Shown here: positions 8,487 to 18,143 of the stretch, piece by piece
Layout of the letters: the number at the start of each line of letters is the position of its first letter
Numbering within the stretch: position 1 is the stretch's first letter
Source: CAZHJK01 sp964533275
GTDB lineage: Bacteria > Bacillota > Clostridia > Eubacteriales > Garciellaceae
Length of the DNA stretch: 64,000 nucleotides
Assembly: GCA_964533275.1 (NCBI GenBank)
Contig: CAZHJK010000008.1
Span: 1 to 64,000, forward strand
Direction: 5' to 3'
Program-made: the position numbers and the translations under genes
The notes under the pieces: generated by a model
Told to the model about the DNA's origin: nothing
What the model saw: the letters and a program-made list of their open reading frames with translations, nothing else
Databases searched by the model: none

Positions 8487-9858
8487 CACTTAACCCCCTT
8501 AAATCTTTTACAGTAGCTTTAAATAGGTTTCCCCTTTCCTCAAAACTATTAAACATATCCCAACTGGCACAGGCAGGTGATAATAGCACCACATCTCCCT
8601 TATCGGCTATTTTAAAAGAATTTAGCACTGCATTTTCAATGCTATTGACTTTTTCTATTTTGCTAAAACCTTGTTTTATAGCTGCATGCTCAATAATATC
8701 TGCAGTCTCACCTAATAAAATTAAATATTTGACTTTTCCATTAAATGAATTTATAAATTCTGTAAAATCACTTCCTTTATCCATTCCTCCTGCAATTAGT
8801 ATTATTGGCTTTTTCATAGCTTGAATTGCTTTAATAGATGCTTCAGGATTAGTTCCCTTTGAATCGTTAATAAATTCAATATCTTCTATTGTATCAACCA
8901 CTTCTATTCTATGACTTACTCCGTTAAAACTTTTCAAAACTTTTTTTATAACCTCTATTGAAATTCCAGCATAGTAACAAATTGCAGTTGCGGCTAGAGC
9001 ATTTTCCAAATTATGGTCACCTAGCATTTTTATATCTGATACAGAGCATACCTTTATTTTTTCCTTATGATTATCCTTAATGATAATATCATTGCCTTCT
9101 ACAAAAACACCCTTATCTAAAACTAATATTCTACTAAAAAAAATAACTTTACTAGTTACTTGTTTTTCTAATGAAAGAGTTATAGGGTCATCAGCGTTTA
9201 AAATTGTAATATCCTCTTTATTTTGATTAGAGAAAATCTTGCTTTTTTCTGCTATATAATTATCCATTGTTTTATGTCTATTTAGATGATCCGGGGTGAT
9301 ATTTAAAATAGCAGAAATAGATGGTTTAAAATACTTTATTCCTTCTAATTGAAAGCTACTAATTTCAGCAATAAAGTAGCCATTTTTTGTAGAATTGTCT
9401 ATCTGTGAAATCATTGGCATTCCAATATTTCCCACAACATAAGTTTCATTTTTGTTTTTTCTAAATATCTCTCCTACCAAGGATGTAGTTGTTGTTTTAC
9501 CATTTGTACCAGTTATAGCAATTATTTGTGTTTTGCTTAAACGATATGCTAATTCTATTTCACTTAAAACCTCAATTTTCTTTTCTTTCGCCTTTCTTAT
9601 TATTGGTATATCAGAGGGTACACCAGGACTTACAATTATGTAATCTATTTCTTCTAATATAGATAAAGGAGGCTGCTTTCCAAATATTCCTTTAAAATTT
9701 GATTTATTGTATAATTCTATAATGTTTTTATCTACTTCTTCTCTTGACTTAATATCTGTTAAAATTACAAAAGCTTTCTTAAATAACAGAAATTTAGCAG
9801 TTGCATAACCACTTAATGCAGTACCTACTACAAGAAATCTTTTATTTTTTATATCCAT
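8479..9858 (-). CDS. murD: UDP-N-acetylmuramoyl-L-alanine--D-glutamate ligase
   Basis: Cytoplasmic ATP-dependent ligase adding D-glutamate to UDP-MurNAc-L-Ala. 459 aa. The N-terminal UDP-binding Rossmann-like domain is followed by the Mur ligase ATP loop ITGTNGKTTTTSL near residue 115, the central-domain NITPDHLNRH near 187 and the C-terminal FINDSKGTNPEA near 330, which holds conserved Mur ligase residues. Placed in mraY-murD-ftsW order, 18 bp after mraY. Confidence 0.97.
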   Translation of the reverse strand: MDIKNKRFLVVGTALSGYATAKFLLFKKAFVILTDIKSREEVDKNIIELYNKSNFKGIFGKQPPLSILEEIDYIIVSPGVPSDIPIIRKAKEKKIEVLSEIELAYRLSKTQIIAITGTNGKTTTTSLVGEIFRKNKNETYVVGNIGMPMISQIDNSTKNGYFIAEISSFQLEGIKYFKPSISAILNITPDHLNRHKTMDNYIAEKSKIFSNQNKEDITILNADDPITLSLEKQVTSKVIFFSRILVLDKGVFVEGNDIIIKDNHKEKIKVCSVSDIKMLGDHNLENALAATAICYYAGISIEVIKKVLKSFNGVSHRIEVVDTIEDIEFINDSKGTNPEASIKAIQAMKKPIILIAGGMDKGSDFTEFINSFNGKVKYLILLGETADIIEHAAIKQGFSKIEKVNSIENAVLNSFKIADKGDVVLLSPACASWDMFNSFEERGNLFKATVKDLRGLSDA

Positions 9859-9876
9859 GCTCTCACCTTTTTTCTT

Positions 9877-10836
9877 CTAATATGTTGATAATGCCAACAT
9901 ACTTATTAATGCTAAAATTAAACCAACTATCCAAAAACCAATAACTACCTTTGTTTCATGTATACCTTCTAATTCAAAATGATGATGTAAAGGACTCATT
10001 TTAAATATTCTTTTACCTGTCAACTTAAAACTTGTAACTTGCATAATTACTGAAAGAGTTTCAACCATATATATTCCTCCAATAAGTGGTAAAAAAAGCT
10101 GCATCCTTGTAAGCACAGCTAAAGCTGCCACAGCACCTCCCAGTGCTAATGAACCAGTATCTCCCATAAATACTTGAGCAGGATGAAAATTAAAACGCAA
10201 GAATCCTAAACAAGCGCCAGCAATAGTGCCTGCAAAGATAGTTAACCCAGTGTATCCCAGTCCTAAACTTGCCAATGCAAAAAAAGCTGCAACAACTAAT
10301 GTGACTCCGGCTGCCAATCCGTCTAGACCATCCGTTAAATTCACACTATTAGCTACTCCTACAACAATAAAGATAGTAAGAGGTATATAAAATACACCTA
10401 AATTAAGATATTCAGATGTGAATGGAATTAGAAGTGAAGTTCCAATATAAGGATGATTAGCTGCATATACGGATACTATTCCAGCAATAATAATCTGACC
10501 AATTAATTTTTGATATGCTCTTAATCCTAAATTCCTTTTTAAAACTATCTTTATAAAATCATCTATAAAACCGATTACCCCAAATCCCAAGGATACTATC
10601 ATTGCTATTATTAAATCAGCACTTTCTCTTGCAAAAAACATACTGGCAATAAACACTGCAATCATAATAATAATTCCACCCATAGTCGGGGTACCAGTTT
10701 TTTTAATATGACTCTTTGGTCCTTCTTCTCTAATACTTTGTCCAAACTTTAATTTTCTAAGAATTGGTAAAACTATTGGTCCTATTATTAATGATATAAT
10801 AAATGATATTATAGTAGCATATATTAATTGTCTCAT
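9877..10836 (-). CDS. mraY: Phospho-N-acetylmuramoyl-pentapeptide-transferase
   Basis: Integral membrane enzyme that loads phospho-MurNAc-pentapeptide on undecaprenyl phosphate, forming lipid I. 319 aa, about ten membrane segments. Conserved loops are present: KKTGTPTMGG near residue 46, the Asp pair in GFIDDFIK near 88, NSVNLTDGLDGLA near 163, NFHPAQVFMGDTGSLALGG near 217 and MSPLHHHFE near 281. Six bp separate it from murF, so they are co-transcribed. Confidence 0.98.
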   Translation of the reverse strand: MRQLIYATIISFIISLIIGPIVLPILRKLKFGQSIREEGPKSHIKKTGTPTMGGIIIMIAVFIASMFFARESADLIIAMIVSLGFGVIGFIDDFIKIVLKRNLGLRAYQKLIGQIIIAGIVSVYAANHPYIGTSLLIPFTSEYLNLGVFYIPLTIFIVVGVANSVNLTDGLDGLAAGVTLVVAAFFALASLGLGYTGLTIFAGTIAGACLGFLRFNFHPAQVFMGDTGSLALGGAVAALAVLTRMQLFLPLIGGIYMVETLSVIMQVTSFKLTGKRIFKMSPLHHHFELEGIHETKVVIGFWIVGLILALISMLALSTY

Positions 10837-10842
10837 AATATA

Positions 10843-12228
10843 TTAACACCTCTCTTGTAGAAATATTGCAATTTCCTCCATCTTCATGCCTCTTGAGCCC
10901 TTTATTAGCAGAACATCTCCATCTCTAATTATTGAGTTCAAATATTGAATTGCTTCATCATTAGACTTAAACGATTTTGCATTATCTTTTAATAAACCAT
11001 TACTTACGGCACCATTTACATAAAATTGTGCATTCTTTCCAACACTCAGTAGTATATCTATTTTTAATTCAGTAAGTATTTTCCCAATATTAAAATGTGC
11101 TTCTTCGGCCCATTTGCCCATTTCTAACATATCACCAAGAATTGCTATTTTTCTTCTGTTACTTCCACTATCCTTTAAAGCATTTAAAGCTGCTTTCATA
11201 GAATCAGGATTAGCGTTATATGCATCATTTATTATCTTGATTTTACCATTTTCAGAAATATCCATTCTCATTTTACTTGGTTTAAATTTATTTAAACCTA
11301 CTTGAATTTCCTTATAATTAAGTGCAAAATATTTGCCTATGTATATTGCAAATAAACTATTATAGATATTATGAATACCTGGTAAATTTAAATGGTATTC
11401 TTCTATCTTTTTATTCTCATTCTCTATAGTAAAATTTATATTATTTTCTTTTCTTATAATATCTTTGGCTTTTAAATCTAAATAAGTTCCCTCTATACCA
11501 ACTAATGCTACTTTAAATTTATCATCTTTAATAGTATTCAGGTACTTATCATCGCCATTTAGTAAGGCTAATTGACCTTTCTTTAGAGTATCAAGTATCT
11601 CTTTTTTAGCATTAAATATATTCTCTTGTGAACCTAGATTTTCAATGTGCGTTAAACCAACATTAGTAATTACAGCTATGTCTGGAAATACCATATTTAC
11701 TAATCTTTTTATTTCACCTAAATTACTCATTCCCATTTCTATTATTGCCATTTCATGTTGATCCTCTAATTGAAATAATGTCAATGGCAATCCAATTTCA
11801 TTATTAAAATTACCTTGTGTCTTTAATACATTATATTTTTGTTCTAATACTGATGCTAACATATCTTTTGTTGTTGTTTTTCCGCTACTACCAGTAATAG
11901 CAATAAATGGTATATCAAACTTCTTCCGATAATATAAAGCTAAGTCATGAAGTGCTTTCAATGTATTATTCACTAATATTATATTAATATTTTCTCTTAT
12001 ATTTTCTTCGTTTTCGGTTAAACACGCTAATGCCCCATTTTTTATTGCATGTTCTATAAAGTCATGACCATCAAAATTTTCACCTTTAATTGGTATATAT
12101 AGGTCACCCTTAGTCAATGTTCTACTATCAATTGATATACCCTTAATATTTATGTTATGTTCTTTGCTATTGATATATAATGTTCCCTTAACTGCATTAT
12201 TAATTTCTTTTATCGTCATACTTTGCAT
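10843..12228 (-). CDS. murF: UDP-N-acetylmuramoyl-tripeptide--D-alanyl-D-alanine ligase
   Basis: Adds D-Ala-D-Ala to the UDP-MurNAc-tripeptide, completing the pentapeptide precursor in the cytoplasm. Domains in order: MurF N-terminal domain with ISIDSRTLTKGDLYIPIKG, the ATP loop ITGSSGKTTTKDML near residue 111, central-domain NVGLTHIENLGS and C-terminal NDAYNANPDSMKAAL near 333. I start it at the ATG at 12228, nine bases after a GAGG in the murE tail; in-frame starts up to 12243 overlap murE more. About 461 aa. Confidence 0.96.
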   Translation of the reverse strand: MQSMTIKEINNAVKGTLYINSKEHNINIKGISIDSRTLTKGDLYIPIKGENFDGHDFIEHAIKNGALACLTENEENIRENINIILVNNTLKALHDLALYYRKKFDIPFIAITGSSGKTTTKDMLASVLEQKYNVLKTQGNFNNEIGLPLTLFQLEDQHEMAIIEMGMSNLGEIKRLVNMVFPDIAVITNVGLTHIENLGSQENIFNAKKEILDTLKKGQLALLNGDDKYLNTIKDDKFKVALVGIEGTYLDLKAKDIIRKENNINFTIENENKKIEEYHLNLPGIHNIYNSLFAIYIGKYFALNYKEIQVGLNKFKPSKMRMDISENGKIKIINDAYNANPDSMKAALNALKDSGSNRRKIAILGDMLEMGKWAEEAHFNIGKILTELKIDILLSVGKNAQFYVNGAVSNGLLKDNAKSFKSNDEAIQYLNSIIRDGDVLLIKGSRGMKMEEIAIFLQERC

Positions 12229-12229
12229 T

Positions 12230-13693
12230 TTATTCATCCTCACTTAATAATTCCTTAATAATCAGTTTTTCATCAAAAGGAATAGTTTTATCATGTAATA
12301 TTTGATAGGTTTCATGTCCTTTACCAGCAATTAATATAATATCATCTTTTTTAGCCATTGAAAGTGCTTCCATAATTGCCTCTCTTCTATTCTCAATTAC
12401 TTTATAAGGACAATTTGTATTTTTTATTCCCGGTATAATATCCTTTATAATCGAAAGAGGATCTTCACTTCTAGGATTATCAGATGTAATAATAGAAAAA
12501 CTTGAATATTTACCGCCAATTTCACCCATAATAGGGCGTTTAGTTTTATCTCTATCTCCACCACATCCGAAAACTAAAATTATTCTTTTTTTAGAAAAGG
12601 AATTGATAGTTTTTAATACATTTTCCAATCCATCAGGAGTGTGAGCATAATCTATAATAACATTATAGGGGGTATTCGTATTTACAACCTCAAAACGGCC
12701 TGGAACGGCTGAAACATCACTTAAAGCACTTTTTATTGTTTCCATAGGTACTTGCTCAATATATCCAGTAATAATTGCAGCCATTGCATTATATACACTG
12801 AAGATGCCAGGTATTCCTATTTGGAACTTTTCTTTTATTTTTTCCCCTTCGAATGTAAAAGAAACTCCTTTACTATCTATAAATATATCTTTTGCCATAT
12901 AGTCACACTTATCTGTAATACCGAAACTATATGTTCTTATATTACTATTCTTTAACATATCGATTAACCTTTTACCGTATGGATCATCCCCATTTATTAT
13001 ATTAGCTTTATTAGTTATATAAAAAAGCTTTGTTTTTGCTTCAAAATATTTTTCGTGGGTTTGATGAAAGTCTAGATGATCCTGGGATAAATTAGTGAAA
13101 ATTCCTATATTAAAGTTTGTACCATTTACTCTTTTTAATGACAATGAATGAGATGACACCTCCATTACAGTATACTTTATTCCTAAATTAACCATCTGTG
13201 AAAGCATTTGTTGTAAATCGATAGCTTCTGGAGTAGTGTTCTTTGCTTTATAATAAGTGTCACCAACATAATTTCCTATGGTACCAATGTTGCCTATTTT
13301 TTTGCCCCAATGTCCTAATATTTTGCTTATTAAAAAAGCTACACTTGTTTTTCCGTTTGTACCCGTGATTCCAATCATCTTTAATTTTTTTGAAGGATAT
13401 TCATAAAATCTATTTGCTATAAAAGCTTGAGTAGATCTACTATCTTCTACCTGGATATATGTTATATCAGTTTCTAGTTTTTTAGGTACACTTTCACAAA
13501 TAATTGCAATCGCACCGTTTTTTATTGCAACTTCAATGTAGTCATGTCCATCTGTCTTATATCCTTTTATAGCAATAAAAAGAGAATTTAATGTACATTG
13601 CTTTGAGTCATATGTGATTTTTGTAATATTTTTATTAAAATTACCATTATAAGAAATAATTTTTAATCCTTCAACTAATTTTTCTAAAATCAA
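12230..13693 (-). CDS. murE: UDP-N-acetylmuramoyl-L-alanyl-D-glutamate--2,6-diaminopimelate ligase
   Basis: Adds the third residue of the stem peptide. 487 aa with ATP loop ITGTNGKTSVAFL near residue 110, DYAHTPDGLENV near 351 and the substrate-selecting motif SDNPRSEDP near 406. DNPR is typical of enzymes that add meso-diaminopimelate, so the cell wall is expected to be of the mDAP type. Start is TTG behind AAGGAGG. It has its own leader after a terminator-like hairpin, so it may begin a sub-operon murE-murF-mraY-murD-ftsW. Confidence 0.97.
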   Translation of the reverse strand: MILEKLVEGLKIISYNGNFNKNITKITYDSKQCTLNSLFIAIKGYKTDGHDYIEVAIKNGAIAIICESVPKKLETDITYIQVEDSRSTQAFIANRFYEYPSKKLKMIGITGTNGKTSVAFLISKILGHWGKKIGNIGTIGNYVGDTYYKAKNTTPEAIDLQQMLSQMVNLGIKYTVMEVSSHSLSLKRVNGTNFNIGIFTNLSQDHLDFHQTHEKYFEAKTKLFYITNKANIINGDDPYGKRLIDMLKNSNIRTYSFGITDKCDYMAKDIFIDSKGVSFTFEGEKIKEKFQIGIPGIFSVYNAMAAIITGYIEQVPMETIKSALSDVSAVPGRFEVVNTNTPYNVIIDYAHTPDGLENVLKTINSFSKKRIILVFGCGGDRDKTKRPIMGEIGGKYSSFSIITSDNPRSEDPLSIIKDIIPGIKNTNCPYKVIENRREAIMEALSMAKKDDIILIAGKGHETYQILHDKTIPFDEKLIIKELLSEDE

Positions 13694-13842
13694 GATTTAT
13701 CCTCCTTATATATAAATACTATATTTTCTATTATTTACCATAAAACAATAAGTATCCCTTTGATTCCTTTTAATTATCCAATAATATAGCCAAAAAAGCA
13801 ATTAATTAATTGTCATACTCATCAATCATTATTTTGAGTACA

Positions 13843-13885
13843 CCCAGGGCTTTCACTCGTTAGTGTTCGCCTATGCTGGGCGAAC
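13843..13885 (-). ncRNA. Candidate structured leader RNA upstream of murE
   Basis: On the minus strand a perfect 7-bp GTTCGCC/GGCGAAC hairpin (13865-13885) has the loop CAGCATA. A CTGGG segment 17 bases downstream (13843-13847) can pair with CCCAG at the loop-stem edge, giving a possible pseudoknot. The GC-rich block contrasts with the AT-rich surroundings and lies about 150 bases before the murE start. It matches no riboswitch class I can name. Confidence 0.4.
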
Positions 13886-13890
13886 CTAAG

Positions 13891-13919
13891 AAAGGCAACT
13901 CAATAATAAAGTTGCCTTT
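13891..13919 (-). terminator. Terminator-like hairpin after spoVD
   Basis: Perfect 10-bp stem (AAAGGCAACT arms, 9-base loop) 18 bases after the spoVD stop. The following minus-strand tail has only a short CTT run, so readthrough into murE is likely. Confidence 0.65.
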
Positions 13920-13936
13920 TAGTACTTTAATGTTAA

Positions 13937-16138
13937 TTATTCAATTGACTTGAATTTAACTGATACATAGGCTCCCTTGCTTAGATATTCTCCAGGCTGG
14001 GGATCTTGTTCTACAGATATACCACTGCCTGATATTTCAATACTTAAACCCCTTTCCTTTAATGTTTTATGGGCTTCTTGAATTGACTTATCTAAAATAT
14101 TTGGTACAATAATCTTTTCCCCATTGTTACCATGATCATTATCTTGAGAACCTTGTACTGTTAATTGTATTTTTGTATTTACATCAACCTCTACACCAGG
14201 CAAAGGCGTTTGATCTATTATAATATCATCTCCATCCAAACTTGTACTTGTAAAACCTAATTTATTGGTAGCTAATATTTCAGCGGCTTCATTTCTAGTC
14301 ATATTACGAACCTCTGGTACAATAATTCTCTCTATCTGTAAAACATCTTCTTCATAATTTGGTGAAATATTTAGATAGTTTAATATATCTTCTATTACTT
14401 TTCCCGCTACAGGTGCAGCAATTTGTCCTCCTGAAGTATTATTGGGATTGGGTTCATCTATAACCACTAATACAGTCATTTTAGGATCTGTGGTTGGAGC
14501 AATACCAACAAAAGATGCTACATATTTCCCTTCACCATACACCCCATCTACAACCTTATTTGCAGTCCCTGTTTTTCCACCTACTGCATAACCAGGTATC
14601 TGTGCCTTTGATCCTGTACCTTCATTAACTACTGATTCAAGTATATCTAATAGTATTCGGGAAGTTTCTTCTGATATTACCTGTCTTATTTCTTCTGGTT
14701 TGTACTCATGTATTAATTCATTAGTTTCTGGTTCATGTATGGAATTCACTATTCTTGGCTTCATTAATAAACCATCATTAGCTATTGCTGATGCAGCTGT
14801 AATTAGTTGAATAGGAGTCACAGTGATCCCTTGACCGTATGAACGTGTTGCAAGTGATACATCCTTAACATCATGATTCGGAGGCACGATTCCTGCTTCT
14901 TCTCCTTCTAAATCTATTCCTGTTTTTTCTCCAAAACCAAAACCATCAATATATTTATAAAACCTATCTGCACCTAATTTAAGAGCGACTTCTACAAAAA
15001 CAGGATTGCAGGATTGTTGGACTGCTTCTTCAAAAGTTTCTGCTCCATGATTTCTTGGATATCTCCAACATTTAAGCATCCTGTCTCCTACCATAATATA
15101 TCCTTTGTCATAAAATTGTGTATCAGGTGTAACTACGCCCTCTTCTAATCCCGCAGAAGAGGTTATAATTTTAAAAGTTGAGCCTGGTTCATAATTAAAA
15201 GCAACAGCAGGATTTTTCCACATTTCTTGTTGCTTTTCTCCTAAATCTTTCTCAAATCTTTCACCTGTTTCTTTTTTTTCTGTAAAATCAAAACTCAATT
15301 TATCCTCTATAATATCTGAAATTTCTCTAGGATTATTTAAATCATAATCTGGTTTACTTGTCATAGCAAGCAAATCACCTGTTTTAGGTTCCATTACCAT
15401 GATTGTTACCCTTTTTGCATCGTTTTCATACATAGCTTTTTCTGCAGCTCTTTCTGCAAAATGTTGAATAGTTGAATCTATAGTAAGCTGCAAATTTTTT
15501 CCTGGGATAGGTGCTACTCTAGTTTCTGTACCAGTTGCAATTTTGCTTCCCCTAGCATCTCTTTGATATGTTAAGGTGCCATCCTTCCCCTTTAATATAT
15601 CATCATATTGTCTTTCTACCCCATATAATCCTTGATGGTCTACTCCTGTAAAACCTAAAACATAGGGAGCAAAATTCCCATTCTTATAATATCTTTTTTT
15701 ATCTTCTCCAAATTCTAAACCTTTTATATTTTTTTCTCTTATTTGCAATGCCTTATTATTATCAATCTTTCTTTGAATTAGAACAATGCTTTGTGTTGTA
15801 TCTTTTAATTTTTTATATGTATTCTCTTGATTTATATCTAAGATTTCAGCTAAAATTTCAGCTGCTTTATCCGCATCTTCAATATCCCTTGGTCTTGCAT
15901 ATATACTAGTGCTTGTAGCATCCTTAGCTAAAATTTCCATTTTAGAATCATAAATATCGCCTCTTGTGGCTGTAATGGGTATAGTAGCTATAAGTTGATT
16001 TAGCTTTTTCTCCATTAAGTCCGTTGAGGCGAAAACTTGTAAATATGTTAACCTACCTACTAAAATTATAAAAATAATGCCAAATATTAATAATGTAATA
16101 ATTAATCTTCTTTTTAGTCGCAAATGTAATACTGACAA
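13937..16138 (-). CDS. spoVD: Class B penicillin-binding protein SpoVD/FtsI type
   Basis: Transpeptidase that cross-links peptidoglycan at the septum or in the spore cortex, partner of FtsW/SpoVE. 733 aa: short cytoplasmic N-terminus, one membrane anchor (about residues 11-34), dimerisation domain with ATRGDIYD, and a transpeptidase domain with PGSTFKI (active Ser), SCN and KTGTA motifs. Two PASTA domains follow, starting near IIVPEVRNM and IIVPNILDK and reaching the C-terminus. Only one such gene lies in the cluster, so it may do both the PbpB and SpoVD jobs. Confidence 0.95.
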   Translation of the reverse strand: MSVLHLRLKRRLIITLLIFGIIFIILVGRLTYLQVFASTDLMEKKLNQLIATIPITATRGDIYDSKMEILAKDATSTSIYARPRDIEDADKAAEILAEILDINQENTYKKLKDTTQSIVLIQRKIDNNKALQIREKNIKGLEFGEDKKRYYKNGNFAPYVLGFTGVDHQGLYGVERQYDDILKGKDGTLTYQRDARGSKIATGTETRVAPIPGKNLQLTIDSTIQHFAERAAEKAMYENDAKRVTIMVMEPKTGDLLAMTSKPDYDLNNPREISDIIEDKLSFDFTEKKETGERFEKDLGEKQQEMWKNPAVAFNYEPGSTFKIITSSAGLEEGVVTPDTQFYDKGYIMVGDRMLKCWRYPRNHGAETFEEAVQQSCNPVFVEVALKLGADRFYKYIDGFGFGEKTGIDLEGEEAGIVPPNHDVKDVSLATRSYGQGITVTPIQLITAASAIANDGLLMKPRIVNSIHEPETNELIHEYKPEEIRQVISEETSRILLDILESVVNEGTGSKAQIPGYAVGGKTGTANKVVDGVYGEGKYVASFVGIAPTTDPKMTVLVVIDEPNPNNTSGGQIAAPVAGKVIEDILNYLNISPNYEEDVLQIERIIVPEVRNMTRNEAAEILATNKLGFTSTSLDGDDIIIDQTPLPGVEVDVNTKIQLTVQGSQDNDHGNNGEKIIVPNILDKSIQEAHKTLKERGLSIEISGSGISVEQDPQPGEYLSKGAYVSVKFKSIE

Positions 16139-16158
16139 ATAATTTGACCTCCTTATAA

Positions 16159-16617
16159 CTAATCAATAAAATCTAATACTTTTGAAAGAGATTCTAAGAA
16201 GTTAGATGATGAGGTATTTTCTATATTTGCAGATGCAAATTCCATATCTTGTGAATTTTGTATTTCTATTATTGTCATTTGTTCAGAAGTAGGTTCTATC
16301 ATACCTAATTCTTCCCTAGCTATTTTTTCAATTATTTTAAGATCTTCACTTGCTAATAATTCTCCTTCGACACTATCATTTAACATATGTAATTCTTGTA
16401 ATTCTTTTTCTAACAAATTTATTTCTTGATTAACAATATTTAATTCAGCATATTGAACGAGAATTGTTATAGCAATAATAAAACCAATTAAAGTGAAAGT
16501 AATATATTTAACTTTTTTATATTTTTTTATTCGTGTTTTTTTCTTTATTTGTTTTTTTGGTTTATATATGGGTTCTTCAATTATATAATCATATTGACGC
16601 TGCTGTGCTACTAACAT
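16159..16617 (-). CDS. ftsL: Cell division protein FtsL-like
   Basis: 152-aa bitopic protein. A very basic cytoplasmic segment (about residues 17-36) precedes one membrane helix (about 37-60) and then a coiled coil (NQEINLLEKELQELH onward). The region ends in the IAREELGMIEP motif typical of FtsL/DivIC septum-formation proteins, followed by a Ser/Asn-rich tail. Position between rsmH and spoVD is the classic ftsL place. Sequence conservation in this family is low, so context carries much of the call. Confidence 0.9.
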   Translation of the reverse strand: MLVAQQRQYDYIIEEPIYKPKKQIKKKTRIKKYKKVKYITFTLIGFIIAITILVQYAELNIVNQEINLLEKELQELHMLNDSVEGELLASEDLKIIEKIAREELGMIEPTSEQMTIIEIQNSQDMEFASANIENTSSSNFLESLSKVLDFID

Positions 16618-16635
16618 TATTATTCACTCCTTTTT

Positions 16636-17580
16636 TTATTTAGAACTAATCCTTTCAGCAACTCTTAATTTAGAACTTCTAGATCGTGGATTGTTTTCTA
16701 TTTCATCTTCCTTTGGTATAATTGGTTTTCTTGAAATTATATTAATCTTCGATTCTTTATTACAAATACATTGAGGAAATTCTGGAGGACAATCACATGG
16801 ATTTTGTAATCTTTGAAATGTCTTTTTAACAATTCTGTCCTCTAATGAATGAAAGGTTATTATACATAATCTTCCACCAGGGTTTAAACAATCAACAATA
16901 TTTTCTATGCTTTTTTCAATTAAGTTTAACTCATTATTTACCTCAATACGAATTGCCTGAAAAGTTCTTTTTGCAGGATGAGGTCCATTCCTTCTTGCCC
17001 TCGCAGGAATTGCTTTTTTTATAATATCTACTAATTCCCCTGTTCTTTCAATTGTTTTATCTTCTCTATGACTTACAATAAATTGAGCAATCCTTGCTGC
17101 CCAATTTTCTTCTCCATAGGATTTAATAATATTTGTTAATTCTTTTTGAGAATAATCATTTACAACATCTTTTGCACTAAGTAATTGCCTATTATCCATT
17201 CTCATATCTAATGGAGCATCGTATTGATAAGAAAAACCTCTCAGTGGTTCATCTAATTGATGCGATGACACTCCTAAATCCATTAACATACCATCAATTT
17301 TATCTATTCCAAGATTATTTAATATTTTTTTTATATTTTTAAAGTTATCCCTTACGATATATACATTAGTTTCTTGATCTTGCAATCTAGCTCTAGCTGC
17401 CTTTATAGCATTTTCATCCTGGTCTATACCAATAAATATTCCTTCTTTATTTAATCTATTACATATAGCCTGTCCATGTCCTGCTCCGCCTAAAGTTCCA
17501 TCAACATATATTCCTTCAGGAACTATCTTTAAATTTTCAATACATTCTTCTATTAATATAGGTATATGATTAAATTTCAT
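16636..17580 (-). CDS. rsmH: 16S rRNA (cytosine(1402)-N(4))-methyltransferase
   Basis: SAM-dependent methyltransferase acting on C1402 in the ribosomal decoding site (formerly MraW). 314 aa, normal length. Features: HIPILIEECI at the start, SAM-binding YVDGTLGGAGHG near residue 25, DLGVSSHQLD near 101, the PAKRTFQAIRIEVN block near 202 and ITFHSLEDRIVK near 240. It follows mraZ by about 50 bp in the usual dcw order. Confidence 0.98.
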   Translation of the reverse strand: MKFNHIPILIEECIENLKIVPEGIYVDGTLGGAGHGQAICNRLNKEGIFIGIDQDENAIKAARARLQDQETNVYIVRDNFKNIKKILNNLGIDKIDGMLMDLGVSSHQLDEPLRGFSYQYDAPLDMRMDNRQLLSAKDVVNDYSQKELTNIIKSYGEENWAARIAQFIVSHREDKTIERTGELVDIIKKAIPARARRNGPHPAKRTFQAIRIEVNNELNLIEKSIENIVDCLNPGGRLCIITFHSLEDRIVKKTFQRLQNPCDCPPEFPQCICNKESKINIISRKPIIPKEDEIENNPRSRSSKLRVAERISSK

Positions 17581-17633
17581 TTAGTACACCTTCTAATTCA
17601 ATATATTTGCATTAGTTTATGTCTTATCTCACA

Positions 17634-18065
17634 CTATATCCCTAAAAACGACATTTTTTCTGCAATTGCATCATAACTTAAATCATCATCATCATTGTAA
17701 TCTAACCATTTATCTTTACTCCATACTTCTAGTCTATTTGAAACACCAATAATAACTGCTTCTTTTTTTATTTGTGCATATTCCCTTAAGTTACCTGGTA
17801 TTATTATTCGTCCTTGTTTATCAAATTCACATTCAGTTGCTCCTGCAAAGAAGAACCGTACAAATGCTCTTGCATCTTTACTAGTTAAAGGTAGTGTAGC
17901 TAATTTACTTTCGAAATCCTTCCATTCATTATAAGAATAAACAAATAAGCATTCATCTAAACCCTTAGTTAAAACAAAATGTTCACCTAAATCTTCTCTA
18001 TATTTTGAAGGAATTATTATTCTTCCCTTACTATCAATGCTATGTTGATATTCTCCAATAAACAT
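17634..18065 (-). CDS. mraZ: Transcriptional regulator MraZ
   Basis: Ring-forming DNA-binding protein of the AbrB/SpoVT fold that represses its own dcw operon. 143 aa with two repeated half-domains, each carrying the DxKGR motif: DSKGRIIIPSKY near residue 11 and DKQGRIIIPGNLRE near 81. It is the first gene of the cluster. Three phased AGTGG boxes lie 28 to 52 bases before its start, which is the expected autoregulatory site. Confidence 0.97.
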   Translation of the reverse strand: MFIGEYQHSIDSKGRIIIPSKYREDLGEHFVLTKGLDECLFVYSYNEWKDFESKLATLPLTSKDARAFVRFFFAGATECEFDKQGRIIIPGNLREYAQIKKEAVIIGVSNRLEVWSKDKWLDYNDDDDLSYDAIAEKMSFLGI

Positions 18066-18092
18066 TACTACACCCCTTTAGGGAACTTTTCC

Positions 18093-18117
18093 CCACTTTA
18101 CCCCACTTTCTACCACT
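18093..18117 (-). promoter_or_regulatory. MraZ-binding repeats
   Basis: Three direct AGTGG repeats on the minus strand (18113-18117, 18103-18107, 18093-18097) are spaced exactly 10 bp apart, matching the known MraZ box (GTGG-type pentamers separated by 5 bases, one per helical turn). They lie in the mraZ leader. Confidence 0.88.
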
Positions 18118-18143
18118 CTACTTATTTAATTACACAAAAAAAT

